From positions 1 to 33,153 of the forward strand of contig JAJYXE010000021.1 of assembly GCA_021791145.1 (NCBI GenBank): a stretch of DNA of 33,153 nt. Reading direction: 5' to 3'. Origin of the DNA: Actinomycetes bacterium. GTDB taxonomy: Bacteria; Actinomycetota; Acidimicrobiia; Acidimicrobiales; RAAP-2. The notes below the pieces were generated by a model that saw only the letters and a program-made list of their open reading frames with translations, did no database searches and had not been told where the DNA came from. This document shows, piece after piece, positions 5,563 through 21,002 of the stretch (position 1 is its first letter; each line of letters opens with the position of its first letter). The position numbers and the translations under genes are program-made.

Positions 5563-7227
5563 GTGCCGACCCACGAAGTGACCAACCAGCCCCCCGTTCT
5601 GGCCGACTACGACGTCGCGCAGGATCCGGCACTGCTCGCGGGCCTGCACGCCTTCGGCGCGGGGTGGGCTGAGCCCGAGCTGCACGAAGTGGGACGCCTC
5701 GCCGGCTCCGCGGAGGTCGCCGACATGGCGCGGGTGGTCAACGAGTACCCGCCGGTGCTGCGCACGCACGACCGCTTCGGGCACCGGATCGACGAGGTCG
5801 AGTTCCATCCCCACTGGCACGAGCTCATGGCGCTCGCTCTCTCCCACGGGCTCCATGCCGCCGCGTGGCGGACACCGCAGCAGGGGGCGCACACGGCGCG
5901 CGCGGCGAAGTTCCTCGTGTGGGGCCAGACCGAAGCGGGGCATCTTTGCCCCGTGTCGATGACGTACGCCGTCGTTCCTGCGTTGCGCCAGGCGAGCGCC
6001 CTCGCGCAGCGCTTCGAGCCGCTGCTCGCATCCTTCGACTACGACTTCGGGCTGCGCGACCCCGAGACCAAGCGCGGGCTCATCGCCGGGATGTCGATGA
6101 CGGAGAAGCAGGGAGGGTCCGACGTGCGGAGCAACGCGACGACGGCGGCCCCCGCCGGCGACGGCTCGTTCCGCCTCGTCGGGCACAAGTGGTTCACGTC
6201 GGCACCCATGTCCGACCTCTTCCTCGTGCTCGCACAAGCGCCCGGCGGCCTGTCGTGCTTCTTCGTCCCCCGTGTGCTCCCGGGCGGCGAGCGCAACGCG
6301 ATCAGGCTGCTGCGGCTGAAGGACAAGCTCGGCAACCGGTCGAACGCCTCGGCGGAGGTGGAGTACGAAGGCGCGGTGGGCTGGCTCGTCGGAGAGGAGG
6401 GCCACGGGGTGCGGACCATCATGGAGATGGTCTCCGCCACCCGCCTCGACGCGACGACCGGCAGTGCGGCGGGAATGCGATGGGGCGCGGTGCAGGCGGT
6501 CCACCACGCGCGGCACCGCAGGGCGTTCGGCGCCCTCCTCGTGGACCAGCCGCTCATGGCGAACGTGCTCGCCGACCTCGTGGTCGAGTCGGAGGCGGCC
6601 ACGCTCCTCAGCCTCCGCCTGGCCGCGGCGACCGACCGTGCCGCCGCAGGCGACGAGGCCGAGGGCCTCTTCCGGCGGCTCGCGCTCCCGGTGGGCAAGT
6701 ACTGGATCTGCAAGCGTGCGCCCGCGCACGCCGCCGAAGCGCTCGAGTGCCTCGGCGGCAACGGGTACGTCGAGGAGTCCCAGATGCCGCGCCTGTACCG
6801 CGAGGCGCCCCTCAACTCGATCTGGGAGGGATCGGGGAACGTCGCGGCCCTGGACGTGCTCCGGGCGATGCTGACGCGCCCTTTGACCGTCGAGGCGTAC
6901 TTGGACGAGGTCGCGCTGGGCGCGGGGGAGGACGCCCGGCTCGACGAGGCGCTCGAGGCGCTCCGCAAGGAGCTCGTCGACCCAGAGGACCTCCAGGCCC
7001 GCGCCCGCAGCGTCACCGAGCGGCTCGCGCTCGTGCTCCAGGCGTCACTCCTCGTGCGCCACGGCGCGCCCGACGTCGCCGACGCCTTCATGTCGTCGAG
7101 GCTCGCTCATGGTCACAGCGGCGCGTTCGGGACCCTGCCTCCCCGAGCGCGCCTGCGCGCGCTCCTCGAGCGAGCAGCCGTGGAGGCCGGGGCGTCGTCG
7201 CCTCCCCGCGGGCCTGCGGCGGCGTGA
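5563..7227 (+). CDS. AidB-like acyl-CoA dehydrogenase
   Basis: A 554-residue acyl-CoA dehydrogenase fold protein of the AidB group. E. coli AidB is an FAD protein of the adaptive response to alkylation; many homologues are uncharacterised. It starts THEVTNQPPVLADYD, an AidB hallmark, and contains GMSMTEKQGGSDVRSN (flavin-domain loop), GHKWFTSAPMSDLFLVLA, RLDATTGSAAGMRWG, ECLGGNGYVEESQMPRLYRE and SIWEGSGNVAALDVLR, where Glu422 aligns with the family's conserved Glu. Length matches AidB (about 540). The GTG at 5563 is chosen because AGGAGG ends four bases before it; an in-frame GTG at 5524 is weaker. Its end overlaps glgE by GTGA, so it is the first gene of the glucan operon, an unusual partner. 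Confidence 0.9.
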   Translation: MPTHEVTNQPPVLADYDVAQDPALLAGLHAFGAGWAEPELHEVGRLAGSAEVADMARVVNEYPPVLRTHDRFGHRIDEVEFHPHWHELMALALSHGLHAAAWRTPQQGAHTARAAKFLVWGQTEAGHLCPVSMTYAVVPALRQASALAQRFEPLLASFDYDFGLRDPETKRGLIAGMSMTEKQGGSDVRSNATTAAPAGDGSFRLVGHKWFTSAPMSDLFLVLAQAPGGLSCFFVPRVLPGGERNAIRLLRLKDKLGNRSNASAEVEYEGAVGWLVGEEGHGVRTIMEMVSATRLDATTGSAAGMRWGAVQAVHHARHRRAFGALLVDQPLMANVLADLVVESEAATLLSLRLAAATDRAAAGDEAEGLFRRLALPVGKYWICKRAPAHAAEALECLGGNGYVEESQMPRLYREAPLNSIWEGSGNVAALDVLRAMLTRPLTVEAYLDEVALGAGEDARLDEALEALRKELVDPEDLQARARSVTERLALVLQASLLVRHGAPDVADAFMSSRLAHGHSGAFGTLPPRARLRALLERAAVEAGASSPPRGPAAA

Positions 7228-9292
7228 GGGGGGCCGCGCAGCTCCCGGCCGGTGCCGCGTCGGCGGCGCGGGCCGCGCCCGGCGGGATCAAGCAGCCCGG
7301 CGCTCCGAGGCGCGTGGTGATCGAGGACGTCAGGCCCAGCGTCGAGGGCGGCCGCTTCCCCGCGAAGGCGGCGGTCGGTGACGACGTGGTCGTGGACGCG
7401 CGGGTCTTCGCCGACGGCCACGACCTCTTGGCGTGCGATCTGCGCGTGCAGCGGGAGGGGGACCCGTCGTGGGCCGTCGTCGAGATGGTGTCGCTCGACG
7501 ACGACCGGTGGAAGGCGGCCTTTCGGGCCGGCTCGGTGGGCCGGTACCGGTTCGCCGTGCGCGCGGGGGTCGACCGGTACGCGACGTGGCTGCGCGACCT
7601 GTTCGCCCGAGCCGGCGCCGGGCAGGACGTGCGCGGCGAGCTGGCGGTCGGCGCGCAGCTGCTGGCGGACGCCGCGTCGCGCGCCCGCGGCCCGGACAAA
7701 AAGCTGCTCTTTGCCGCGGCGGACCTCGTCGCGCACGCGGGGGACGGGTTGTCCTCACCGGTCGCCACCGAGGGCGGGGTCGACCCGCACGACGGCACGG
7801 TGGGAGGGATGCTCGCGAGCGCCGGGCTGCGCGAGCTCGTCCGCCGGCACCGCACGGCCGCCGGCGCGACGACCTCGCAGGCCTACACGGTGGTCGTGGA
7901 CCCCGCCCTCGCGCGGTTCTCGACGTGGTACGAGATGTTCCCACGGGGCGCGTCGCCCGAGGAGGGGAGACAGGGCACGCTGGCGGACGTCGAGGCCCGG
8001 CTCGACTACGTCGAAGGGCTCGGTGCCGACGTGCTGTACCTGCCGCCGATCCACCCCATCGGCTCCACCGCCCGCAAGGGCCCCGACGGGTCGACCGAGG
8101 CCGCTCCCGGCGACCCCGGCAGCCCCTGGGCGATCGGCTCGGCGGACGGGGGCCACTGTGCCGTCGACCCGGCGCTCGGCACGCTGGCGGACTTCCGGCG
8201 GCTGGTCGAGCGCGCCCGCGAGCGCGGCATCGAGGTCGCGATGGACCTCGCCTTCCAGTGCTCGCCCGACCATCCATGGGTGCGCGAGCACCCCGAGTGG
8301 TTCCGCCACCGGCCCGACGGATCGATCCGCTACGCGGAGAACCCGCCGAAGCGCTACGAGGACATCTACCCTCTCGACTTCGAGAGCGACGCCTGGTGGA
8401 GCCTCTGGCTGGCGCTGCTCGACGTCGTGCGCTTCTGGGTCGGCCAGGGCGTGCGGGTCTTCCGCGTCGACAACCCGCACACCAAGCCCTTCGCATTCTG
8501 GGAGTGGCTCCTGTCGATCGTGAAGGCGGCGCATCCCGAGACGATCTTCCTCTCCGAGGCGTTCACCCGGCCCGCGGTGATGTACAGGCTCGCCAAGGTC
8601 GGCTTCACGCAGTCGTACACGTACTTCGCCTGGCGCAACACCAAGTGGGAGCTCGAGTCCTACATGCGCGAGCTCGCCGAGGTCGCGCACTTCTTCCGGC
8701 CCAGCTTCTGGCCCAACACGCCCGACATCCTCACCGAGACCCTCCAGACCGGAGGCACGCCGGCATTCGTGGCGAGGCTCGTGCTCGCCGCGACGCTGTC
8801 CGCGAGCTACGGCGTGTACGGGCCCGCCTTCGAGCTGCAGGAGCACGTCGCGCGCGCCGTCGGCTCCGAGGAGTACCTCGGGTCGGAGAAGTACGCGGTG
8901 CGGCACTGGGACATCGGCCGGCCCGACAGCCTGGCGCCCCTGATGGCGCGCCTCAACGCGCTGCGGCGTGCCCACCCGGCCTTGCAGCGCAACGACACCC
9001 TGCGCTTCCACGCCACCGACAACGATCAGCTGATCGCCTACTCCAAGACGTCGGGGGACGACGCGGTGCTGGTGGTGGTCAACCTGGACCCGCGCAACCG
9101 ACAGTCGGGCTGGGTGCACCTGGGGGACTTCTCGAAGGGCCCCGGAGAGTCTTTCTCTGTCCACGATCTGCTCACCGACGCCCGGTACCGGTGGGAAGGC
9201 ACCCACAGCTTCGTGATCCTCGACCCCGCGACGGTGCCCGCCCACGTGCTCTCGGTGCCCGGCCGCGCCGGCTCGCCGGCGCAAGGAGCGCC

Positions 9293-9296
<4 letters not shown>
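7224..9296 (+). CDS. glgE: Alpha-1,4-glucan:maltose-1-phosphate maltosyltransferase
   Basis: A 690-residue GH13 enzyme of the GlgE type, which transfers maltosyl units from alpha-maltose-1-phosphate to the non-reducing end of alpha-1,4-glucan. The N-terminal domain opens VVIEDVRPSVEGGRFPAK. The catalytic barrel shows FSTWYEMFPRG, LYLPPIHPIGSTARKG, DLAFQCSPDHPWV, VFRVDNPHTKPF (nucleophile Asp416) and IFLSEAFTRPAVMYRLAK (acid/base Glu445). The 29-residue spacing equals that of Streptomyces GlgE (Asp394/Glu423, from memory). FWPNTPDILTE supports the call. The GTG at 7224 overlaps the aidB stop by four bases, and the stop overlaps the treS ATG, so coupling is expected on both sides. Confidence 0.96.
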
Positions 9297-12615
<3,319 letters not shown>

Positions 12616-12619
<4 letters not shown>

Positions 12620-14640
12620 CCGGCGCGCCACGCCCGCCGGCGGGAGGTGGGCCGCTCCCGCCGGCGGGCGGTGGGCCGCTCCCGCCGGTGCCCGGGGACC
12701 TCCGGCACCTCGCGGCGCTCTACGGCGTCGAGACGTCGTACGTCGACACGGCTGGCCGGACGCGCGAGGCGAGCACGGAGACGATCCGGGTGCTCCTCGC
12801 TGCGCTCGGGGCGCCGGTGGAAGACCCTGCGACGGCAGTGAGGGAGGAGCGCCTCCGCCGCCACGTCGAAGTGCTCGCGCCCGTGGTGGCGGTCCCCGCC
12901 GCCGGCACCCAGGCGGTCGCGGTGGGCGTCCCGCGCCCGGTGCACCCGCGGGACTGCTGGCTCGTGCTCGAGGCCGAGGACGGCACCACGCGTAAAGCCA
13001 GGCTGATGCCGGCGATCCACCGGCCGCTCGGCTCCGCCAGCGTCGAGGGCCGCACGATGGACCGGTACGAAGCGCAGCTCAGCGCTCCGCTCGACCCGCT
13101 GGACCCGGGCTACTACCACCTGAGGATCGAGGGGCCGGGGATCGACGCGGCGTCGATGGTGGTGGTCGCGCCGCGCTGCCCGCTGCCCGCGCGTGGCTGG
13201 GGCGCCTTCCTCCCGGTGCACGCGATGCGGACGCGTACCGACTGGGGAGTGGGGAACTACCCCGCGCTGGCAGAGATGGCGGCCTGGGTGCGAGGGATCG
13301 GCGGGGCGTTCGTCGGGACCCTCCCGCTCTACCCCGGCTTCTACGACGAGCCGCTGGAGATCAGCCCCTACCTGCCGGCGACGCGGCTCGGGTGGAACGA
13401 GCTGTACGTGGACCCGACGGCGCTGCCCGAGCTCGAGGCATCTCCCGACGCGCGAGACCTGCTCGGCTCAGAGGCGTTCCGCCAGGCGCTGGCGTCGCAG
13501 CGGCGCAACGCCCTCGTCGACTATCCCGCGTCGATGGCGCTCGTCCGCCGCGTGCTCGAGCCGCTCGCCCGCGCGCTCTTCTCGAAGCCCTCGGCGAGGC
13601 GCGACGCGCTCGAAGCGTTCGCGCGCGAGCGGCCGGACCTCGTCGAGTACTCGCGGTTCCGGGCGGGCGCCGAGGCACAAGACGCCGGTGCGTCGCGCGC
13701 CACGTCCCGCGCCACGTCCCGCCTGCCCGAAGACGAGACCGCCAGGTACCACCTCTACGCGCAGTGGGTGGCCGACCAGCAGTTCGCCGCCGCGGCCGGC
13801 GGGATCCTCTGCGACCTGCCCGCGGGCGTGCACCCCTTGGGGTTCGACACGAGCTTCGAGCCAGCGTGCTTCGCAGAGGGAGTCGAGGTCGGCGCCCCGC
13901 CCGACCAGTTCTTCGACAGGGGCCAGCGATGGTCGTTCCGCCCCCTGCACCCGCGGGGCATACGCGAGCAGCGTTACCGCCACGTGGTCTCCGTCCTGCG
14001 CCATGCGATGCGGCATGCGACAGTCCTGCGACTCGACCACGTGATGGGGCTCTACCGCCTCTACTGGGTCCCCGCGGGAGCGGAGGCGACGGACGGCGCC
14101 TACGTGCGCTACCACGACGACGATCTGCGCGCGATCGTCGCGCTCGAAGCCCACAGGTCCGCCACCGCGATCGTGGGGGAGGATCTCGGTACGGTGCCCG
14201 AGGAGCTGCGACGGGGGATGGCCGACGACAGGATGCTGCGGTCGTGGGTCCTTCAGTTCGAGGTCTCGGCGGACGCGCCGCTTCCCGACCCACCCGACCT
14301 GTCCATGGCGAGCATCGGCACGCACGACCTGCCGCGCTTCGTGTCCTTCTGGGAGGCGCCGGAGCGAGCAGGCTGGCGGCGGGCGCTCGGGGGCGACCCC
14401 CGGCGAGGCCTGCGCGCCAGCCTCGACCATCTCGCGGCAGGTCCCGCACGCCTCGTCCTCGCCGACGTGGAGGACCTGTGGCTCGAGCGCTGGCCCCACA
14501 ACCGCCCCGGCTCGGGCGCCGAGGCGGGGAATTGGCAGCACCGCTCGGCGCGCACGCTCGAAGAGATCTTCGAGGACGACGACGTGGTGGACGCGTTGGC
14601 CAGGATCGACGCCCTGAGACGGCAGGAGGAGGCTGGGTGA
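12616..14640 (+). CDS. malQ: 4-alpha-glucanotransferase (amylomaltase)
   Basis: A 674-residue GH77 enzyme that transfers alpha-1,4-glucan segments between acceptors and helps recycle maltose and short maltodextrins. Catalytic regions: TVLRLDHVMGLYRLYWVP (nucleophile Asp474), AIVGEDLGTVPEELR (Glu522), and ASIGTHDLPRFVSFW (Asp571); the 48-residue spacing between the first two matches E. coli MalQ. An extra N-terminal beta-rich region (about 30-190) is usual in actinobacterial MalQ. The extreme N-terminus contains a Gly/Pro repeat (AGGGPLPP twice) from a 24-bp duplication, and a linker near 361-368 has a 12-bp duplication. The GTG at 12616 overlaps the treS stop and its own TGA overlaps the glgB GTG. 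Confidence 0.93.
12633..12690 (+). repeat. 24-bp tandem repeat at the malQ N-terminus
   Basis: Units at 12633-12656 and 12657-12680 differ by one base and are followed by a partial third copy. They encode Pro/Gly-rich octapeptides before the first folded segment. Confidence 0.8.
13699..13722 (+). repeat. 12-bp tandem repeat in a malQ linker
   Basis: GCCACGTCCCGC occurs twice without mismatch and encodes ATSR twice in a surface-loop-like region. Confidence 0.7.
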
Positions 14641-16513
14641 TCACCGACTACGACTTGCTGCTCTTCAACGAGGGGTCGCACCGGCGGCTTGCCGACAAGC
14701 TCGGGGCCCACGTGGTCGGCGACGAGGAGGTGGACTTCGCCGTGTGGGCGCCGAGCGCACGGGGCGTGTCGGTCATCGGCGACTGGAACGGCTGGCAGGC
14801 CGGCGCAGACCCCCTGTCGGCGTGCGGGAGCTCGGGGATCTGGCAGGGCGTCGCACGACCGGCGCGACAGGGCCAGGTCTACAAGTACGCGATCACGACG
14901 GCGGAGCGGACCGTTGTCGAGAAGGCCGACCCGGTCGCCTTCTACTGCGAGCAGCCTCCCAAGACCGGCTCGGTCATCTGGGACCTCGCCTACGACTGGG
15001 GCGACGAGGAGTGGATGGGCGCGCGCGGCGCGCACCAGACCGTGCGGTCGCCGATCTCGATCTACGAGGTCCACGTCGGCAGCTGGCGCCGCACACCGAG
15101 CCGGCCCGGCGACCTCCTGACGTACGGCGAGCTCGCGCCGCGCCTGGTCGATCACGTGCAGCGCAACGGGTTCACGCACGTCGAGCTGCTGCCGGTCATG
15201 GAGCACCCGTTCTACGGGAGCTGGGGCTACCAGACGACGGGGTTCTTCGCGCCGAGCGCGCGCTACGGGAGCCCGCAGGACTTCATGGCGCTGGTCGACG
15301 CGCTGCACCAGGCGGGCATCGGCGTGATCCTCGACTGGGTGCCCTCCCACTTCCCTTCCGACGAGTTTGCGCTGGCATGCTTCGACGGCACGCACCTCTA
15401 CGAGCACGCAGACCCCCGCCGGGGCGTCCACCCGGACTGGAACAGCCTCGTCTTCAACTACGGCCGTCACGAGGTGCGGAGCTTCCTCGCGTCCTCGGCC
15501 GACCACTGGCTTCGCACGTACCACGCAGACGGGCTGCGGGTCGACGCGGTGGCCTCCATGCTCTACCTCGACTACTCGCGACAGGCCGGAGAGTGGGAGC
15601 CCAACGCGTACGGGGGGCGCGAGGACCTCGACGCGATCGGGTTCCTCCGCCAGCTGAACACCGGCATCTACGCCGACCATCCCTCGGCCCAGACCTACGC
15701 CGAGGAGTCGACCGCGTGGGGCGGCGTCTCCCGGCCCGTGGAGTGGGGCGGCCTGGGCTTCGGGTTCAAGTGGGACATGGGATGGATGCACGACACCCTC
15801 CGCTACATGGACCACGATCCCGTGCACCGGCGGTGGCACCACGAAGAGCTGACGTTCCGGGCGGTGTACGCCTTCACCGAGAACTTCGTCCTGCCGCTCT
15901 CCCACGACGAGGTCGTGCACGGCAAGGGGTCGCTCCTGTCGAAGATGCCCGGCGACGACTGGCAGAAGCGCGCCAATCTCCGGCTGCTCTACGGGTACCA
16001 GTACGGGCTGCCGGGCAAGAAGCTCCTCTTCATGGGATCGGAGCTCGCGGACTGGCGAGAGTGGGACCACGACGATGGCCTGCACTGGGAGCTGCTCGAC
16101 GACGAGCGCCACGCAGGTGTCTGCCGATGGGTGCGGGACCTGAACGAGCTCTACCGCGCGGAGCCAGCGCTCCACGAGCTCGACTGCGATCCCGCCGGCT
16201 TCGAGTGGGTGCAGCACGAAGAGGCAGACATCAGCGTCGTGAGCTTCCTCCGCCGGTCCTCGGCGGGAGAGATTATGCTTATCGTCTGCAATTTCACTCC
16301 CATTCCGCGTGACAACCTGCTGGTCGGCGTGCCCGTGGACGGCCTCTGGCGCGAGCGCCTCAACTCCGACGCCGTCGAGTACGGGGGGAGCGGCGTCGGC
16401 AACATGGGCGGGCTCCACACCCAGCCCGTTCCCTCCCACGGCCGCCCACGGACCCTGACGCTCGTGGCGCCGCCGCTCGGCTGCGTCTTCCTCTCCTCCC
16501 CGAGAGCCGCGTG

Positions 16514-16514
<1 letters not shown>
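14637..16514 (+). CDS. glgB: 1,4-alpha-glucan branching enzyme
   Basis: A 625-residue GH13 branching enzyme that introduces alpha-1,6 links into the glucan made by GlgE. It opens with a single CBM48-type domain (VDFAVWAPSARGVSVIGDWN), so the extra N1 domain of longer GlgB proteins is missing. Landmarks: ISIYEVHVGSWRR, HVELLPVMEHPFYGSWGYQT, GLRVDAVASMLYLDYSR (nucleophile Asp303), TYAEESTAWGGVSRPV (acid/base Glu356), and LPLSHDEVVHGKGSLLSKM (Asp424). The GTG at 14637 overlaps the malQ stop by four bases and gives a start LLFNEGSHRRLADKLG typical of branching enzymes. A small region near 16266-16310 (ATTATGCTTATCGTCTGC) is less GC-rich than its surroundings. Confidence 0.95.
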
Positions 16515-18625
<2,111 letters not shown>

Positions 18626-18628
18626 GCG

Positions 18629-19183
18629 TCAGCCCGCCTGGGACCCCGCGGTCACGTCGGTGCCCCCGCCGTGCTCGCGCGTGCCCTGACCCGACTGGAC
18701 GAGGTCCCACAGCTCCTCGCGGTAGACGCGCCGGTCGGGCGCGTCCACGCCGAGGCGCACGTAGCTGCCGGCCGGCCGGATCAGCGTGATGCCGAAGTCG
18801 TCGCCGATCGCCCTCCCGCCGAAGGCGAGCGTGGGGTTGCCCTTGGAGACCGAGGAGACGGCGACCCACATGTCTTCGCCGACCTCCACGCGCTCGCCGG
18901 CCCGGCGGTCGAGCGCAAGCCCGGCACGTGCCAGCGTGCCGGGCTCCCCGTCCGACCCCACGGTGACGCGGACCTGGCCGTCTTCGAGCGCGACGCTCGA
19001 GATCGGGACGATCTCGAGGCGCGCTTCGGTCGCCGACAGCACCGTCGCCGAGATGTGCAGCGCGGGGAACGCCGAGGACTTAAGCCCGATCCAGACGCGG
19101 CGCTCCGCCACCGACAGGACCGTGACTCGCACGTCCGGTTCGATGACGATCGACTCACCTGGTCGGCGATTGAGCACGAGCAT
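18629..19183 (-). CDS. csrA: Double-repeat CsrA-like RNA-binding protein
   Basis: A 184-residue protein, about three times the usual CsrA length. Residues 1-36 match the CsrA N-terminus: MLVLNRRPGESIVIE, with Leu4, Arg6 and Arg7 of the E. coli RNA-binding surface. The same pattern recurs ungapped at 89-123 (LALDRRAGERVEVGEDMWV; 11 of 24 identical to residues 2-25). The C-terminal part, IGDDFGITLIRPAGSYVRLG then VDAPDRRVYREELWDLV, is a CsrA second half; Arg155 aligns with RNA-binding Arg44. Between lies a beta-rich region (44-77) without the HREE motif. CsrA acts as a domain-swapped dimer, so this may be a single-chain pseudo-dimer with one full RNA site. No fliW is present. GGGAGGGG precedes the ATG. 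It is convergent with glgX. Confidence 0.85.
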   Translation of the reverse strand: MLVLNRRPGESIVIEPDVRVTVLSVAERRVWIGLKSSAFPALHISATVLSATEARLEIVPISSVALEDGQVRVTVGSDGEPGTLARAGLALDRRAGERVEVGEDMWVAVSSVSKGNPTLAFGGRAIGDDFGITLIRPAGSYVRLGVDAPDRRVYREELWDLVQSGQGTREHGGGTDVTAGSQAG

Positions 19184-19216
19184 GTGGGGGCCCCTCCCGC
19201 CCGGTCGTTGCGCTCA

Positions 19217-19222
19217 ACCGTA
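19217..19222 (-). promoter_or_regulatory. Candidate -10 box of the csrA-like gene
   Basis: TACGGT on the minus strand predicts a start near 19209-19210 and a short leader of about 26 bases containing GGGAGGGG before the ATG at 19183. This would give the gene its own promoter behind the dprE2/oxidoreductase genes. Confidence 0.4.
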
Positions 19223-19226
19223 GTTG

Positions 19227-19243
19227 GCATCGCAAGGCGATGC
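19227..19243 (-). other. Small hairpin between the luciferase-like gene and csrA
   Basis: GCATCGC and GCGATGC form a perfect 7-bp stem around a 3-base loop, starting just after the oxidoreductase stop codon. No T-run follows, so it could be a weak terminator, an mRNA processing or stability element, or an operator next to the csrA promoter. Confidence 0.4.
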
Positions 19244-19247
19244 GGGC

Positions 19248-20180
19248 TCAGCCGCCGCCGATCGTGCCGGCGACGGGGGCCAGGGCCTCGAGCACCGTCC
19301 GGGCGTGGCGGAGGGAAGCCGCCGCGTCGGCGTCGGGAGAGCCGACCAGCGGGTCGAAGTTGAGGTCGATGAACGCCTCGGTCATCCCCGACGCGGCGAG
19401 CGCGCCGAGGTCCTCGCGGATCTCGTCGAGCGTCCCGGTGAGAGGGGCTCGTTCGGCGGAGCGCACCTTCACCACGGCCCGGCAGACGAACCGGAGGGAA
19501 GAGGGATCCCGCCCCGCGTCCTCGGCCGCGGCGCGCACGACCCCGATGGAGCCGGCCAGGGCGCCCAGATCTGCGCGGCTGCTGCTCACCCAACCGTCCG
19601 CCATCCGCCCGGCACGGCGCAACGACGGCGCCGCGGTCCCGCCGAACAGCACAGGTGGGCGGGGGCGCTGGAGAGGCTTCGGGTCGACGCGCGCCCTCGG
19701 GACGCGGAAGTAGGGGCCTTCGTACTCGACGACCTCCTGCGCCCAGATCGCGCCGAGGCACCGCACGAAGTCCGCGGTGCGCGCCCCGCGGTGCTCGTAG
19801 GGGACGCCTGCAGCTTCGAATTCCTCGGGCATCCACCCGAGGCCGATCCCGACGTCCAGGCGGCCGCCCGACAGGTGGTCGATGGTCGTGAGCTGCTTGG
19901 CGAGGACGATGGGGGAGTAGTAGGGAGCGTTCACGACGGCGACGCCCAGACGCGGCTTCGAGGTCTTCGCGGCGAGGTAGGCGAGCACCGAGAGGGGGTC
20001 TTGGACACTGCGGTACTGGGGCTCCAGACGATGCTCGCCGTCGGGGCCGACCGGGGCGAGCAGCCGCTGGAAGGTCCACAGCGAGCCGTAGCCGAGCTCC
20101 TCGGCCCAGCTTGCGACCGCGGTGCATCCCTCTGCGGTGGCCCAGGATCCCGAGACCGGGACCGCGCAGCCGAGCTCCAT
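19248..20180 (-). CDS. Luciferase-like (LLM class) F420-dependent-type oxidoreductase
   Basis: A 310-residue bacterial-luciferase-fold protein, probably using coenzyme F420 as most actinobacterial members do. Landmarks: MELGCAVPVSGSWATAEG, SVQDPLSVLAYLAAKTSKPR, LGVAVVNAPYYSPIVLAKQL, TIDHLSGGRLDVGIGLGWMP, EFEAAGVPYEHRGARTADFV, and PPVLFGGTAAPSLRRAGRMADGW written here only in part. Length fits the family. The ATG at 20180 has AGGAGG a few bases upstream on the minus strand. It follows dprE2 by 52 bases and precedes csrA by 64, so it may be co-transcribed with the decaprenylphosphoryl-arabinose genes. The substrate is unknown. Confidence 0.85.
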   Translation of the reverse strand: MELGCAVPVSGSWATAEGCTAVASWAEELGYGSLWTFQRLLAPVGPDGEHRLEPQYRSVQDPLSVLAYLAAKTSKPRLGVAVVNAPYYSPIVLAKQLTTIDHLSGGRLDVGIGLGWMPEEFEAAGVPYEHRGARTADFVRCLGAIWAQEVVEYEGPYFRVPRARVDPKPLQRPRPPVLFGGTAAPSLRRAGRMADGWVSSSRADLGALAGSIGVVRAAAEDAGRDPSSLRFVCRAVVKVRSAERAPLTGTLDEIREDLGALAASGMTEAFIDLNFDPLVGSPDADAAASLRHARTVLEALAPVAGTIGGG

Positions 20181-20232
20181 GGCTCCTCCTCTCTCCGTCG
20201 CAAGCTGGGTCGCTCCGTCGCAAGCGTGGCGT

Positions 20233-20991
20233 TCAGCCGGGGATGCGGCGCCACAGCCACTGTGGCACGAAGCGTGCCAAGAGCAGCGCCCACCGGGCTG
20301 AGGCCGGCACCCAGACGACCTGCGCACGCGACTCGAGGCCGGCCATCACCGCCTCTGCCACCGCCTCGGGCGTGGCCGACAAGGGCGCCTTCGGGAGCCC
20401 CGCGGTCATCTTGGTCGGGACCCGCCCGGGGCGGACCACCTGGACGACGACCCCGCTGGTGCGCAGCGCCTCGGACAGCCCGATCGAGAAGTCGTCGAGG
20501 CCCGCCTTCGCCGAGGCGTAGACGAAGTTCTGCCTCCTCACGCGCACCGCCGCCACCGACGAGAGCACCACGATCCGGCCGTACCCCTGCTCTTGAAGGC
20601 GCGCCGCGACCCGGGTGAGCGCCACCGCGGGCCAGCAGTAGGTGGCGGTGACGACCTCGGCGGTGCGCGCTGGGTCGAGCTCGTCGCGCTCTGCGGAGAG
20701 CACGCCGACCGCCAGCAGGACGAGATCGACCGCGCCGGCCGCGTCGAAGCTCTCGTCGACCGCGCGGACGGCGTCGGCCACGTCGAGCGCGTCGAAGCGG
20801 ACCCCGACGACACGCTCGGCGCCGGCGGTTTTTGCTGCTCGGGCGGCGCTCGCGAGCCGGTCCTCGTCCCTTCCTGCGAGGACCACGGTCTTGCACCTGC
20901 GACGCGCGAGCGCGTCGACGATCGCGCCCGCGAGGTCGGACGAGCCGCCGAGGACGACGGCGGACTGCGGCTGTCCGAAGGCATCGAGCAT
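20233..20991 (-). CDS. dprE2: Decaprenylphosphoryl-D-2-keto-erythropentose reductase
   Basis: A 252-residue short-chain dehydrogenase. With DprE1 it epimerises decaprenylphosphoryl-ribose to decaprenylphosphoryl-arabinose (DPA), the arabinose donor for cell-wall arabinan; DprE2 reduces the 2-keto intermediate with NADH. The nucleotide loop is VVLGGSSDLAGAIVDAL, and the catalytic Ser and YxxxK are in SSVAAVRVRRQNFVYASAKA. RPGRVPTKMTAGLPKAPLSA and a hydrophobic C-terminus ending PQWLWRRIPG match DprE2 proteins. Assignment is strengthened by dprE1 lying 11 bases upstream on the same strand. Confidence 0.88.
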   Translation of the reverse strand: MLDAFGQPQSAVVLGGSSDLAGAIVDALARRRCKTVVLAGRDEDRLASAARAAKTAGAERVVGVRFDALDVADAVRAVDESFDAAGAVDLVLLAVGVLSAERDELDPARTAEVVTATYCWPAVALTRVAARLQEQGYGRIVVLSSVAAVRVRRQNFVYASAKAGLDDFSIGLSEALRTSGVVVQVVRPGRVPTKMTAGLPKAPLSATPEAVAEAVMAGLESRAQVVWVPASARWALLLARFVPQWLWRRIPG

Positions 20992-21002
20992 GCCGCCCCC
21001 AG

